Shown here in pieces: positions 37,436-50,000 of a stretch of DNA of 64,000 nt. The notes beneath the pieces are model-generated. The model saw only the letters and a list, made by a program, of their open reading frames with translations, was not told the origin of the DNA and ran no database searches. How positions within the stretch are numbered: the first letter of the stretch is position 1; each line of letters starts with the position of its first letter. The stretch comes from Sepioteuthis lessoniana. Its lineage: Eukaryota > Mollusca > Cephalopoda > Myopsida > Loliginidae. The stretch spans positions 1 through 64,000 of the forward strand of contig CAUZXS010005825.1 of assembly GCA_963585895.1 (NCBI GenBank), in the 5' to 3' direction. A program made the position numbers and the translations under genes.

Positions 37436-40400
37436 CGACGGCCACGGTACAGTCAGTGTATTTTAAATCCCACCTACAGGGTGTGATTACAAGAAGAATA
37501 GGCTGTTAATGTTTGTTGAAAAATTAATTGCTAAAACTAATCTTTTGAACTTAACAAATTTTATTAAATGAATACTTGAAAGATACAAAAGGGAATGTGT
37601 AGTGACTTCAGCCTCCATGTGAGTGCAACAGTCAGCAGAGACATATGGTCAGAATACCAGAAAAAAATGGTATAACCGGAAAAGGAAGGAGCGAACGAGA
37701 ATCGCTCACTGTTATAGTCAAATAAAGCGTATTGAAAACTAATTCCTTTGTCATTTTTATTAAGAATATTGCAGTGTGCGTATGTAGAATTCTTTATGGT
37801 ACAACAGGTGTAAAATTACTTCTTGTCTGTGAGGTTTCAAAGGAAGAAAAGGAAAGAAGTAGAGAAAAGAGATATGTTTTTAATTTTAACTTTATTTCTG
37901 GGTTCAACACCCATGTTACGGATACGGAAAATTCTTCCTGAATCCAAATGAAATAGTTGCATCTCTGAGACAAGGTGTTAAAAATACACAAGTTGTTTTC
38001 GGGGTTGATATGGCCATTATTCTGTGTTTTTAGTTGTGGGTGATAAGTCCATTTGATGGTTTTGATATCGGCCGCTATTAACAGAGACGGCTGCTACTGG
38101 TGGGAGAGTAACTACCGTGCCGCAAAACGGAGACAGTTTTCCCACTAGCAGCGGGCAAAATTAGGTCTTTCTAATCCAACGGTCACTGCTGAAAGAGAAC
38201 GAGTCTCTTTTTCGTGCCCTTAGGTTCGTTTCTAGACATACGCAGTTCCAACTTTTTGTCAGGGGACCTGTGGGAACTTCTGCACTTTTTGAACTTCATT
38301 TTATTCACTCCTGCAAATTCTCTTAGATTTCTTCCTGAAGAGAACTTGATAGTCTAATTGTATCAGTATCATGAGTTCTCAATCACATAAATTCAATGTT
38401 TTTATATCTGTATATGAGGCGTGCCCAGCATAACGATTATCGTAGTAGGAAATGGAATTAACGACCCGAGTTCAAATCCCGGACGAGGCTGTTTATGTTT
38501 CACTTAGCACTAATTCCCTTGGGAAAGGCACGAATCCATCTCTTCTCTCACTCCCAGCAATGAGTAAATAGTTGGGCAGACTGGGCTCTTTAGCCTTGGT
38601 TAGGCAACCTATCTTGGAGAAGAAAAACACCAAATTCAATCCAGCTTTACTCCGCTTAAAAATTGACCTTGTATTCAGTGGAGAGGTGGGGGCTAATTAT
38701 ATGCACCTGTACTTGATTATGATTGTATTGGATGTAATACCCGACAAAATTATAGGACTTGAAAACATAAAGTTGGTGTTAAAATTGTTTATCGTTTGAA
38801 TAATGTTTCGCTCTTCATCATACGAGCATTTACTGCAACAGAATCAGTAGCTGTTTTAGTGTGTTGCAGAAAGAATTTCAAATTATTATTTAGTGCGGGA
38901 ATTGTTTTGGTCGTTGGAGTTTCAAATTTATATATTTTGTCCAATGAGAATAACTGATGCCATTCTGCCCGGGTGACCTCCCCAGGCAACATAAAAGGAT
39001 GTGTATCGCTCCCTCGTCCTCTCTTTTTCGCTCTTACCCGGTCCGGTTCCAGCTGCAGACAGATGGACATTTCAACACGAGAAAGCACATTCAACTCAAT
39101 GACCACTGTTTCTTTTGGAGACCATTCTTTCACCTTTACTCCTTTCTCCTAAATCAACTCTACCACGAACTTCTGGCTGAATGCTAAATTCCTGCTCAAC
39201 TATTTACAACTGTCCTCCTTATATTATTACTCACAGGACAAAGGAAAACTTCGTCTCAAGCTGTCATTGAACTTTCCTTTTGAAACTTATCAATATTCTC
39301 GCCTTCATCATTTATTTTCTTCCTTTTAATATAACAAGAGGCAACAGAAGTCAACAACCTCAATTGCTATTTTGTATAAATGGTAATATTATCTGCCTTC
39401 CTGTCATAAGTGTTTCAAAACCTTTTCCGTTGTATTTCAAAATATACATGTGTGTATGTGTATAAAAGTGTACGAATTCATTCTTACAGCTTATCAATTC
39501 TAAAAGCCAAATTATATCACCGGAGTTATTTCAAAATAAGTTAAATACATTTTTGATTCTATAAGATGTTTGTAATATATGTACTTGGGTTATGTTATTT
39601 GAGATAATAAATGAGAAGTACAAATATTAACTTTAAAAGAGGAATTTTATTCTTCGTATACAACGCCACGTGTTGGCTAGAAAATGTCCGGCGGTCAACA
39701 CGTGTGTTTAGAGTTTGGAATCTCTTCAGCAACTGCCTCCTCTTCTCTCTTGGGTCGTCTTCGGCAACTGCTACTATCCCCGCTGATTGGCCAGAGGGAG
39801 AGGGAGAGCGAGAGAGAAAAGGAGAGAGAAGGGAAGAGAGAAGAGTGAGAGGTGATGGATTCTGGGATAGCATTCCTTGGCCAAGGTGGAAGTAAGGACC
39901 AAGATTTCTGTTAAGGTAGTATTGACTGCCCATTTACTGACCTTAGTAAGGGAGGTGATACTACAATACTCCCCTACCATTAAACGGAGTTTTTGTTTGG
40001 TTTTGTTTTTTTTTTGTTTTTTTTTTTGTTTTTTTTTGTTTTTTTTGTTTTAATAATAAATATACTCGTTATCCTTTTTCCATGTAACCGTTCTACCTGA
40101 AGTTCTTGTTTTCATTTTATGTTCCTGCACTTTTTCAGGAGGTAAACTTTCAGGCTTTTTATTTGTATTGGTAGTTGCATTTTGTGTACATTTTTGTTTG
40201 TTTTCAATGTAAGGTTTTAAACGGTCTATTGAAACTTGTGTATGCGTATTTGAGTTAGTTTCTATTAGGAAATATTTTGGTGTTCGTTCGAGTACCATGT
40301 AAGGACCTGAATAGGGTGCTTCTAGCGGTTTTCGAACGCGGTCTATCCTAATCCAAACTTTATCACAAGTTTGAAGTTGATCTGGCACGTATGATGTTTT

Positions 40401-43400
40401 TGTTGATTTTTCTCTGTTTGAAAAGTCTGTCAGATCGAATTTTGCCATAGTTTTGTGCAGTTCTCTTGTAAAATTTTGTGTAACTGTTTCTGTATTTTCC
40501 GTATTTATCATTAGTTGTGGCAATAACATTTGTGCACCTGTGACCACATAAAAAGGGGAAAAATTGGAGCAGTTGAGCATACTTCGAATTCCCATGAGAA
40601 CTATTGGTAGGGCTGAAATCCAAGATTCTTTTCGGGCCATAATAGCTGCTTTTAAGGTTCTGTGAGCTCTTTCTATAAGTCCATTGCATTGTGGATGATA
40701 GGATGTTGTACGTAGCCTATAGAATCTAATATTTTTTGATAGTTCAAGGAATAGTTCGCTCTCAAACTGTTTGCCTTTGTCTGATATGACATGGAGTGGA
40801 ACACCAAAGCGCGTAATCCACGTGTTTACAAAAGCTTCTGCTACGGTTTGTACTGTAATATCCGATATAGGTTGGGCTTCAATCCATCGACTGGTTCGAT
40901 CTATACATGTTAAAACATACCGACATAGATTGATGTAAGGATTGTTGGAGCATTTCGCTGGTGGTAGTGGTCCAATTATATCAATGTGTACAGTATGAAA
41001 TCTTGATGATGGTATTTCCAACGTTTGTACAGGCGATTTGGTATGTCTGTATATTTTTGCTTGTTGACAAGATGTGCATGATGCACATAGTTCTTTGATG
41101 GTTTTATCCATATATGGCCAGTAAAATCTAGCCTTAATCATTTTGATAGATGATTTTATTCCAGGGTGTGATATTGCATGCAAGCTGTCAAAGATAGATT
41201 TTCGTAGTGTGCACGGTACAAAAGGTCTGGGGTATGACGTTGATGTATCACATAACACAAATTGATCTTTTCCAGATAATGTGAATTTCTTTAAATCTGG
41301 AAAGGACTGTATTTCGGTGTCTGATTTTTGTGCATCTGCAAGTGCTGGCAGATCGTATATATCTATTTGTACAGCAAATGTTGGGCGAGACAGACAATCT
41401 GCAACTACATTTTGGTTACCCTTCACATGGGCTATATCTGAGATTAATTCTGTAATAATTGCTAGCTGTCTTTGTTGTCTATCTGATTTGGCAGGTTTTA
41501 GACTGTGGAATGCACCGCATATTGGTTTGTGATCTGTCAGAAGTAATACTTCACGGCCTTCTATGAGGTGGCGAAAATGTAACACTGACAAATATGCTGC
41601 TAAAAGTTCACGGTCAAAAGTGGAATATCTCGTCTGTGTTTTCGTCAGTTTCTTTGAGAAGAATCCTATTGGTATTGGATTTCCATTTATGACCTGATGT
41701 AAGGCAGCACCTACTGCATATTTGCTGCTGTCCGTGACTAGTTGATACTGTGTACAAGTTGGTTGAGGATGAGATAATTCTGTTAGCTCACCAAGTATTT
41801 TTATAATGTTAGAAAAGGATTGTTTTTCCAAATTATTCAAGGTAATTAATCCTTTAGGTGTTAATCTCATTCTTTCGGATAAAGGTAAGACTAACTTCGC
41901 AAATCCTGGTATTAACTTCCTGTAAAATCCTACCATACCAAGAAATCTGCGTAAGCTTTTAGCATCTGTAGGACACGGAAAAGATTCTACTTCTTTTACT
42001 TTGTTAGCAGTTGGTGTGATTCCATTTGAATTAATTCTAAAACCTAGGAAATCTAGCGATGTTACATTGAAAATAGATTTCGATAGTGATATTTTCAGGT
42101 TATTTTCTTGTAAAATCCTAAAAACTGTGTCTATATCTTTCTTGTGGGAAGGCTCGTCGTCGCTGAAGATTAAGATGTCATCTAAATATATAAGGACACA
42201 GTCTATCTGTCGAAGGATTCTGTCCATGTACCTTTGAAATGTTACCGACGAATTTTTTAACCCAAACGGAATAAATTCGTAATGAAAAAGATCCATCGGA
42301 CAGATAATTGCCGTTTTAGGAATATCATCTGGGTGCATTTTAATTTGATGGTACGCTGAAATCAGATCAATTTTTGTAAATCGCTGTTTATTAGCGAGTT
42401 TTGTTGTGACTGAATTTATATTGGGAATGGGGTATCTATCACTTTTAGTGATGCTGTTTAATGCACGGTAATCTCCGCAGCAGCGGTATCCTCCACTTTG
42501 CTTAGGTACAAGATGTAGTGGGCTTGACCATTCGCTGTCTGAAGGAGTTATCACGCCTTCGTTTATGAGTCTTTTAAACTCTTCTTTAGTCGCCGATAGT
42601 TTTTCCGCTGATAGCTGTCTGGATTTTGCAAAAATCGGTAAATGGCTACCGGTATCAATTCTGTGATAAACACCGCAGTAGTTGTTATTTTTGTTTATAT
42701 GAGGAGAAATGATTTCTGGGTATTTATCCAGACTGGTTTGAATAAATGATGGTAGTTCTACTTTGTTAATGACCACGTTTACTGGAGATGTCGTGTTTAG
42801 TATTAATTCCTTTTTGGTAGCTGTTAACGGGTCGTAAATTGTTTTATTTTTGCAGTCGATTATGAGACCAAATTCATTTAAAAAGTCAAATCCAAGGAGT
42901 GGATTTGTGATATCTGCGACCACAAATGTCCAGGAAAATGACCTTTTCAAACTTGGTATCCCAATCTCTAGGTTTGCTTGTCCGTGGCATTTTATTTTCT
43001 CTTCATTAGCGGTGGTGAGTGATACCGGTGTTGGATTTAACGTGACGCCGTTTAATCTAGACGCTGGTATTATTGAGATTCTTGCACCAATATCCACTAT
43101 AAATTTTAATGTAGTTGTCCCTAATCGTGTATTGATTTGTAATAGCGGCAAACTCAGGGGGACAGACATGGTTCGCGCCGTTAGTTTTCCGAGTCTGTTG
43201 GAGTTGGTGTAGGTGGACGCGAGCTTGGTAGTATTTTTGTGTTTTGCTTCTTCGGCCATCTACACCAAGGTTTGCAAGTTCTTGCTTGCTCGGCAAAGTA
43301 GAGGTGTGCTCTACATATTTTGGCTTTTTGTTCCGGGAAGAAAGGTTTAATACCTGTCAGTAAAATAATATTGTCTTTGCTTTTCTCAGTTTTTTTGTGT

Positions 43401-43945
43401 CCTATGCTGAGCGGTGAACGCTGTCGCGTTGATATTGTTAAGCAGAGGCATAAGCTCATCCGCTAGCTTTCCAAGTTGAGTTGGACTTAACTCCTTTTGT
43501 GAAGCAATGACGGGGAAAATTGTCGCTGGAAGAGCCTGAAGAAATTTGTGTATTACTATTTCTTCTCCGATACCTATCCGTTTTGCTATCGATAGCATTT
43601 CTTGCAGGTGTGTTGAAGGACGGCCTGTAATAGTTGTTGTTGACATTAATTTGTCCAGCAATTTCGGCTTTGTCCTTTCGTGGGCCTGAATTAATGACTG
43701 TTTTATTTCCTCGTATTTTTTTTATTCTAAAATTGTTATCGGTATTTTAGCTACCACCTCTGCAGGCAGAGATGATATCACCGTGTAGAATTTTGTTGTT
43801 GATGCCGTTATATTGCGCAGGTGGAAAACCAGCCATTCACTGCCGTTTCCATGAATTCTGGTGTCTTTATGTTAATTTGCTGTAGAGAAGCTTCTTCCAT
43901 TTTTATTTATTTATTTATTTTTTTTAATTGCTTTTTTTTTTTGTG

Positions 43946-44003
<58 letters not shown>

Positions 44004-47000
44004 GTAGACGAAGAAAAAAGGAAAAGAATTTTTTTTTATTTACTTACGTCGAAGGTTCTCTCTTGAAACGTTTGCGACGTGAAGTTGAAAAATTGGTTGA
44101 ATTTATCCTGGAATTTTCAAAAGTTGCGTCTTATATCCTTTTAGTTGGGGTCACCATTGTAATATATGTACTTGGGCTATGTTATTTGAGATAATAAATG
44201 AGAAGTACAAACATTAACTTTAAAAGAGGAATTTGATTCTTCGTATACAACGCCACGTGTTGGCTAGAAAATGTCCGGCGGTCAACACGTGTGTTTAGAG
44301 TTTGGAATCTCTTCAGCAACTGCCTCCTCTTCTCTCTTGGGTCGTCTTCGGCAACTGCTACTATCCCCGCTGATTGGCCAGAGGGAGAGGGAGAGCGAGA
44401 GAGAAGGGAAGAGAGAAGAGTGAGAGGCGATGGATTCTGGGATAGCATTCCTTGGCCGAGGTGGAAGTAAGGACCAAGATTTCTGTTAAGGTAGTATTGA
44501 CTGCCCATTTACTGACCTTAGTAAGGGAGGTGATACTACATGTTCTTTTTTCATTTCAATAGATTATTCATATTAAAAATATTCATTATCACTACTTCAA
44601 AAGAATCATTGTGATACAAAGATTTTCAAGGAGCAGACGATGTTTGAAATATCCGCACAATAACCGTTCCATAGATGATGTTTAAACATTAATGGACTGC
44701 TAACATTTCAAATATTCTATTTCCAACAGGTCTCGTAATTGCCATCATCTTGTCTGCTGTTATCTCAATATGTATTGAAGGCTTCCAAGAATACAGAAGT
44801 GTCAGGACTCTAAAAGCTGCTCTACGAGAACCAACGTGAGTAATTTGTATCATTAATTTCTCTTCTGTATATTAGTAACACTTGCAATAATTCTGGACCA
44901 CTTCTTGAATTTCAATACCATTGCTGTGAGACAATTCATTGTCACCCTTATATAAGGGGTGAATCAATTGACGGTCAAATGTCAATCCCCAAATTCATCT
45001 CCTTCCAGTGTGTGTGTGTGTGTGTTTTCTTTAAACAACAAAGGTGGTATTTTTTATTTTTTGTTCTTTGAACAGTATAGACGTGTCTCCTGCCTGGCCT
45101 TAATAATTTATAGTACTCTTTACCGTCATGGTTTTTAAACCCCTTTTCATATACTGCTCATTCATCGAACAAAATGTGCAAATTTCATCGGTTGGGACAC
45201 ATTCCTGTAAATACTTGTTTTTATATCATGTATGTAGTAAATATTCATATATGTAAATGAGCTTGTCTTTTTTACCATTCATTAAGTGTTAGTATATCTT
45301 TGGGTATGCTAATATCGGACCTTGGTGAGTAGGGACTCGATTAAAATCCTTCCTAATACCTAACAACCCAATACCATTTTTATAGTAAAATCATTTTGAA
45401 TAACTTTTTATTGTACGTAAATGAGCCCTTCCAAAAGTATTGGTTATCATCGAGGAAAATGAAATCGGTGAGCCGATATCAAAATCTGATCGAGCCTGCT
45501 TACATTTAACTTTAAATTGAATCATCCCTTAGGAAAGGCATGATTCTTTCAGAAGTCTAATTTATAGACCCATCTATTCTATCTCTCAATTCCTTTCAGT
45601 GCCACCTTTGTCATTTTTTATACTAGTAAAAGAGCATCCTTTATTTGATGTTATCTTTTAGGGAAAGTATCGTTAATCAATATTTATTAATTTCGACAAA
45701 TACTTTTTCCGATCAGTGCTGAGTAAGTTGCGATAAAAAATATAACGAAAAATGAAGACTGTGGAAAAGCCTTCTACTACTACTACTACAACTGATGATG
45801 ATGATAATTATCATTCATCTATTTATTATTGCTGCTAGGGCAATTAGAAAGAACAAATAAAACAAACTGACGAATACGAAAATTTCGTCAATGCACACCT
45901 TGAGGCAGCAGCAAAATACATTCCAACAAAAATTAAAACTAAATATAGAGTCCCATGGGAAACCTTAGCGGTGAGAGAAAAACGTGCACTAGTGAAAACA
46001 GCCTCCAAAAACTATCGAAAAAACCCAACAAACACAAATGCCTTAAAACTAAAAACGGCACAAAATCAATTAGCAGGCATATATATAAAGGAACAGACAG
46101 AATACATTCAAAATCAGATAGATAAGATTAGAGACTCGGTAGAAGATAGACAATCTAGAATTGCCTGGCAAACAATAAACGAAGTGAGCAGAAGAAAGAA
46201 CATAGCCAAAGCAAAACTTAAAGCAGCAAACCAACAAGAAAGAATAAAACTGTGGAAACAGCACTTCGAAAACTTACTTGGAAACCCACCAAAAATAACG
46301 CATGAACCAATCACCAGAATAATTAGCAAACAATTAGACATTAAACTTGGACCGTTCACACAAGGAGAACTCGACTCGGTTCTCAGAAAAATTAAAAATA
46401 GGAAAGCTGCAGGACTGGACGAAATTCCCCCGGAAGTATGGAAGACCAGACAATTCGACGACATACTGCTCCGACACCGCAACGCAGTATACAATCAAAA
46501 TCCGATAGATAGATGGACGAAGGGATGCATACTCCCCTTCCCTAAAAAGGGGGACCTCGGATTAGCCAAAAACTACTGAGGCATAACACTTACATCCATA
46601 GCTGCCAAAATCTACAATGCCCTACTACGAAACCGAATAGAACCCAAAATCGACAACATACTTAGAAAAAACCAAAATGGCTTCCGAAGAAATAGATCTA
46701 CGACCTCACAAATACTAACCATCCGCAGAATCCTTGAAGGTGTACGGGCAAAGAACCTACAAGCGACATTAATATTTGTCGACTTTACCAAGGCTTTCGA
46801 CTCCATTCACAGAGGAAAGATGGAACAAATCCTACTAGCGTACGGCATACCTAAAGAAACCGTAGAGGCAATAACGATTCTCTATAGAAACACTAAAGTA
46901 AAAGTACGATCACCAGATGGAGACACAGAATACTTCGACATTGTAGCAGGAGTACTACAAGGGGACACGCTGGCTCCGTATCTCTTTATCATTTGTCTAG

Positions 47001-50000
47001 ACTACGTACTTAGAACATCGATTGACAAAATCAAAGAGAATGGCTTCGAACTGACGAAGAAAAGAAGCAGAAGATACCCCGCAACAACAATTACCGACGC
47101 CGACTACGCCGATGACATAGCGATACTGGCAAATACACCTGACCAAGCCGAAACACTTCTGCATAGCTTGGAACGAGCAGCAGCAAGCATAGGCCTCCAT
47201 GTTAATGCACACAAAACGGAATATATGTGCTATAACCAAACGGGGGACATCTCCACTCTAGAAGGAACCCCTCTTAAACTAGTAGACAAATTCACGTACC
47301 TAGGAAGCAGCGTCGAATCAACCGAAAAGGACATCGAAACGAGGTTAACGAAAGCATGGACAGCTATCAATAGGCTATCGACTATATGGAAATCAGATCT
47401 AACCGATAAAATGAAACGCAGTTTCTTCCAGGCAGCGGTCACATCGATACTGCTATATGGATGCACTACATGGACGCTAACAAAACGGCTGGAGAAGAAA
47501 CTAGATGGCAATTACACAAGAATGCTGCGTGCAATCCTCAACAAGTCCTGGCAGCAACACCCCACAAGACACCAACTGTACGGCCACCTGCCCCCTATCA
47601 CGAAAACTATTCAAGTTAGGCGAACCAGACATGCAGGACATTGCTGGAGAAGCAGAGATGAACTCATAAGAGATGTACTCTTATGGATCCCCACACACGG
47701 CCGCACAAAAGCAGGACGACCAGCACGAACGTACATTCAGCAGCTATGTGAGGATACAGGTTGTTGTCCTGAAGACCTACCTAGGGCGATGAACGATAGG
47801 GAGGAGTGGCGAGAGAGGGTCAGGGATATCCGTGCTGCCAGCACGATATGATGATGATGATGAAGAATCAAATGGAAAGAAAAACAACTGTGGGAATAAT
47901 TTAAGCGAAAAACAAGGGAAATTGTTCACGATAAGGCCACTGGCAGGACAAAAAGGGAAACCTCGTGAGATAAAACTGAAACTCTTTAATAACATAATAA
48001 AATAAAGCCTACTCAGTCTGCAGGGGCTGTAGAATATGTCGACAGCACCTCTGTAGGAACGAATGTCCTGAATACATATAACACAAAACTATCAGATGGT
48101 CCTTTAGCTTTGAGGAATGTGGAGTACACCTTCATTGCTATTACTCCCATGTCCACCCAGACCCGGAGTGGTAGTACCTGTTAGGATCCCATTTATGGGT
48201 CAAATAGAACTATCTGAAAATTTACTATACTTGAAACCATTTAACTGTGTGCAAGCAAATGACTAGTAATAACATTTAGTATTAAATTTGGAATACTTGA
48301 TAAAAAGAACTACTAATGTTAAATAGCAATACTTGAAACCATTCAATTGTGTGTAAACAAATTAGTTCTAGCTGTTTTTAAAATGTTACCGACAAACTAT
48401 TCGCTTACAAACCATATATATAGATAGATATAGATTTGATATTTAATTACACACAAAGATTGATAACCCATAAAACCAAACCAAACAAAATAATGTCATA
48501 AGGACCAATTATTTCAAAGCGAAAATTGACAATACGCAATGAATAACAAGTGGAGACAAATGAAATGGTTAATCATATGAGTGAATGCAACAAACTGACA
48601 CAGGTGTATTAAGCTAGACACGACTGGGTAGAAAGCTGATGCACCGGTAATTGTCAACTAAACAAGGCTAATGAACCCAGTCTACCAAACTATTTTCCAT
48701 ATCTGAGGAAGGAGGAGAAAAGTCATACCTTTCTCAAAGACATTAATTCGAAGTAAACTACGAATAACCTAGTTCAGAATTTGAACTCTGGTCACCGATT
48801 CTGTTTCCTAAGACGATAACTATTACCCAAAGCCGGGCATTATAAATAAGCCTTATACATGAAGCGCGTTCTGGAAAGTCTGTCTTGGTCTCAGATAATG
48901 AATATACATTGTGTTAATTTAGTAAATATAAAATAGATACGTATTTTACTTTGGTTCCAGCGGTCAGCGTTCAAGCCCATATAAAAAAATCTAATGCCGA
49001 TTTTCAAAGAAGACCTTTCCCATTCGGAATATTAGCATGACGAGATCGTCATTCCTCGTTTTACCACAATACACACTCTGTTCTATTCTTCGCCCAATCT
49101 ATAGAGGTAAGACCCCCCCCCAAAAAAAGGAGGGCGTCCTGGGTATAAAACTAAACTGGATCTGATGATGAAACTATGGTTCTGGAGATCTAGGGAGTGT
49201 GAAGTACTACTTCATTGTCATTACTCCCAGGTCCACTGACTCAGAGTGATAGTATCTACAGTGATCTCATATGGATCAAATAGATGTTTAAAAATCATTC
49301 CTATTCAATAGGACCGTGTGCATGGAAAAAAGCTTATAACCATACCAAAATGTAAATATGAACGCAATTCCAAAAACCTCTGGGCATAAAATAACCTTAG
49401 TTAGGCTGAAAGGCCGTTAAAATCGGTCAATCCGTTTCTTACAAAGCTAAGTTTATCGTTGATCATTTTAAAACAATGAAATGTTCAAGCAAAAACCTCA
49501 TTTGGTCTCTGTTCTTTGAACAGTGGAGACGTCTCTGAACCCGCTTGTGAAAAATAAAGCCATATGGCTATGTGACCCACACTTATCAAGCCTTTCTCCA
49601 TTTTGTATCTCTTCCACACATTGCTTGTTCATGGAACAATATGTATATTTTTAGCTGTTCGGACACGTCTGTGTATTTTTCCTGTAATGCCACCTGTGTG
49701 TATAGTACATATAAAATATTAATGTTTTTTGAATGAACAATTGGGTTTTTGTGTTTCCTTCAGTTTTGTTTAGTGCTAGTAAATCACAGATATGCTAATT
49801 TTAGTTATTGGTGAGTGGAAACTCGATTTTCCTACCACTAAGCATACCAATAACACTATTAATGGCTTTAAAGATTTTTAAATCATTCATTTTTTTCTTT
49901 CTTTCAGAGAAGGTATTTGTGGTCCAGATACGGTACCAGTCGGCTATAAATTGTCCTGTACACTTGCCTATGTCTGCCAAATGGTTATTTCCTATTATCT

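Larger units (their letters stand above)
39571..44540 (-). mobile_element. Young CsRn1-like Ty3/gypsy retrotransposon, antisense in intron 2
   Basis: A complete element read on the minus strand. The 5' LTR is at 44158-44540 and the 3' LTR at 39571-39965. By eye the LTRs differ at about five bases plus one 12-bp purine-repeat indel, so insertion was recent. Both LTRs run TGTAG...TTACA on the minus strand, and TGTT flanks both sides (39567-39570, 44541-44544). The primer site TGGTGACCCCAAC follows the 5' LTR by one base and fits the 3' end of tRNA-Trp. A CHCC gag finger and the tRNA-Trp primer are known traits of the CsRn1 clade. A purine tract (GGTAGGGGAGTAT) precedes the 3' LTR. Confidence 0.93.

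Noticed and set aside
37255-37509. Frame rich in Ile-Tyr repeats, and similar ones at 43821-44194 and 60408-60605
   Set aside because: They are translations of (AT)n microsatellites.
38789-39187. Opposed frames of 114 and 76 codons in intron 2
   Set aside because: No domain recognised and both strands equally open; treated as non-coding.
39595-39980. Overlapping frames on both strands, repeated at 44182-44508
   Set aside because: They lie in the LTRs of the CsRn1-like element and follow from the purine-rich sequence.
40363-43212. Plus-strand and alternative minus-strand frames within the CsRn1 pol
   Set aside because: Shadows of the 1069-codon pol frame.
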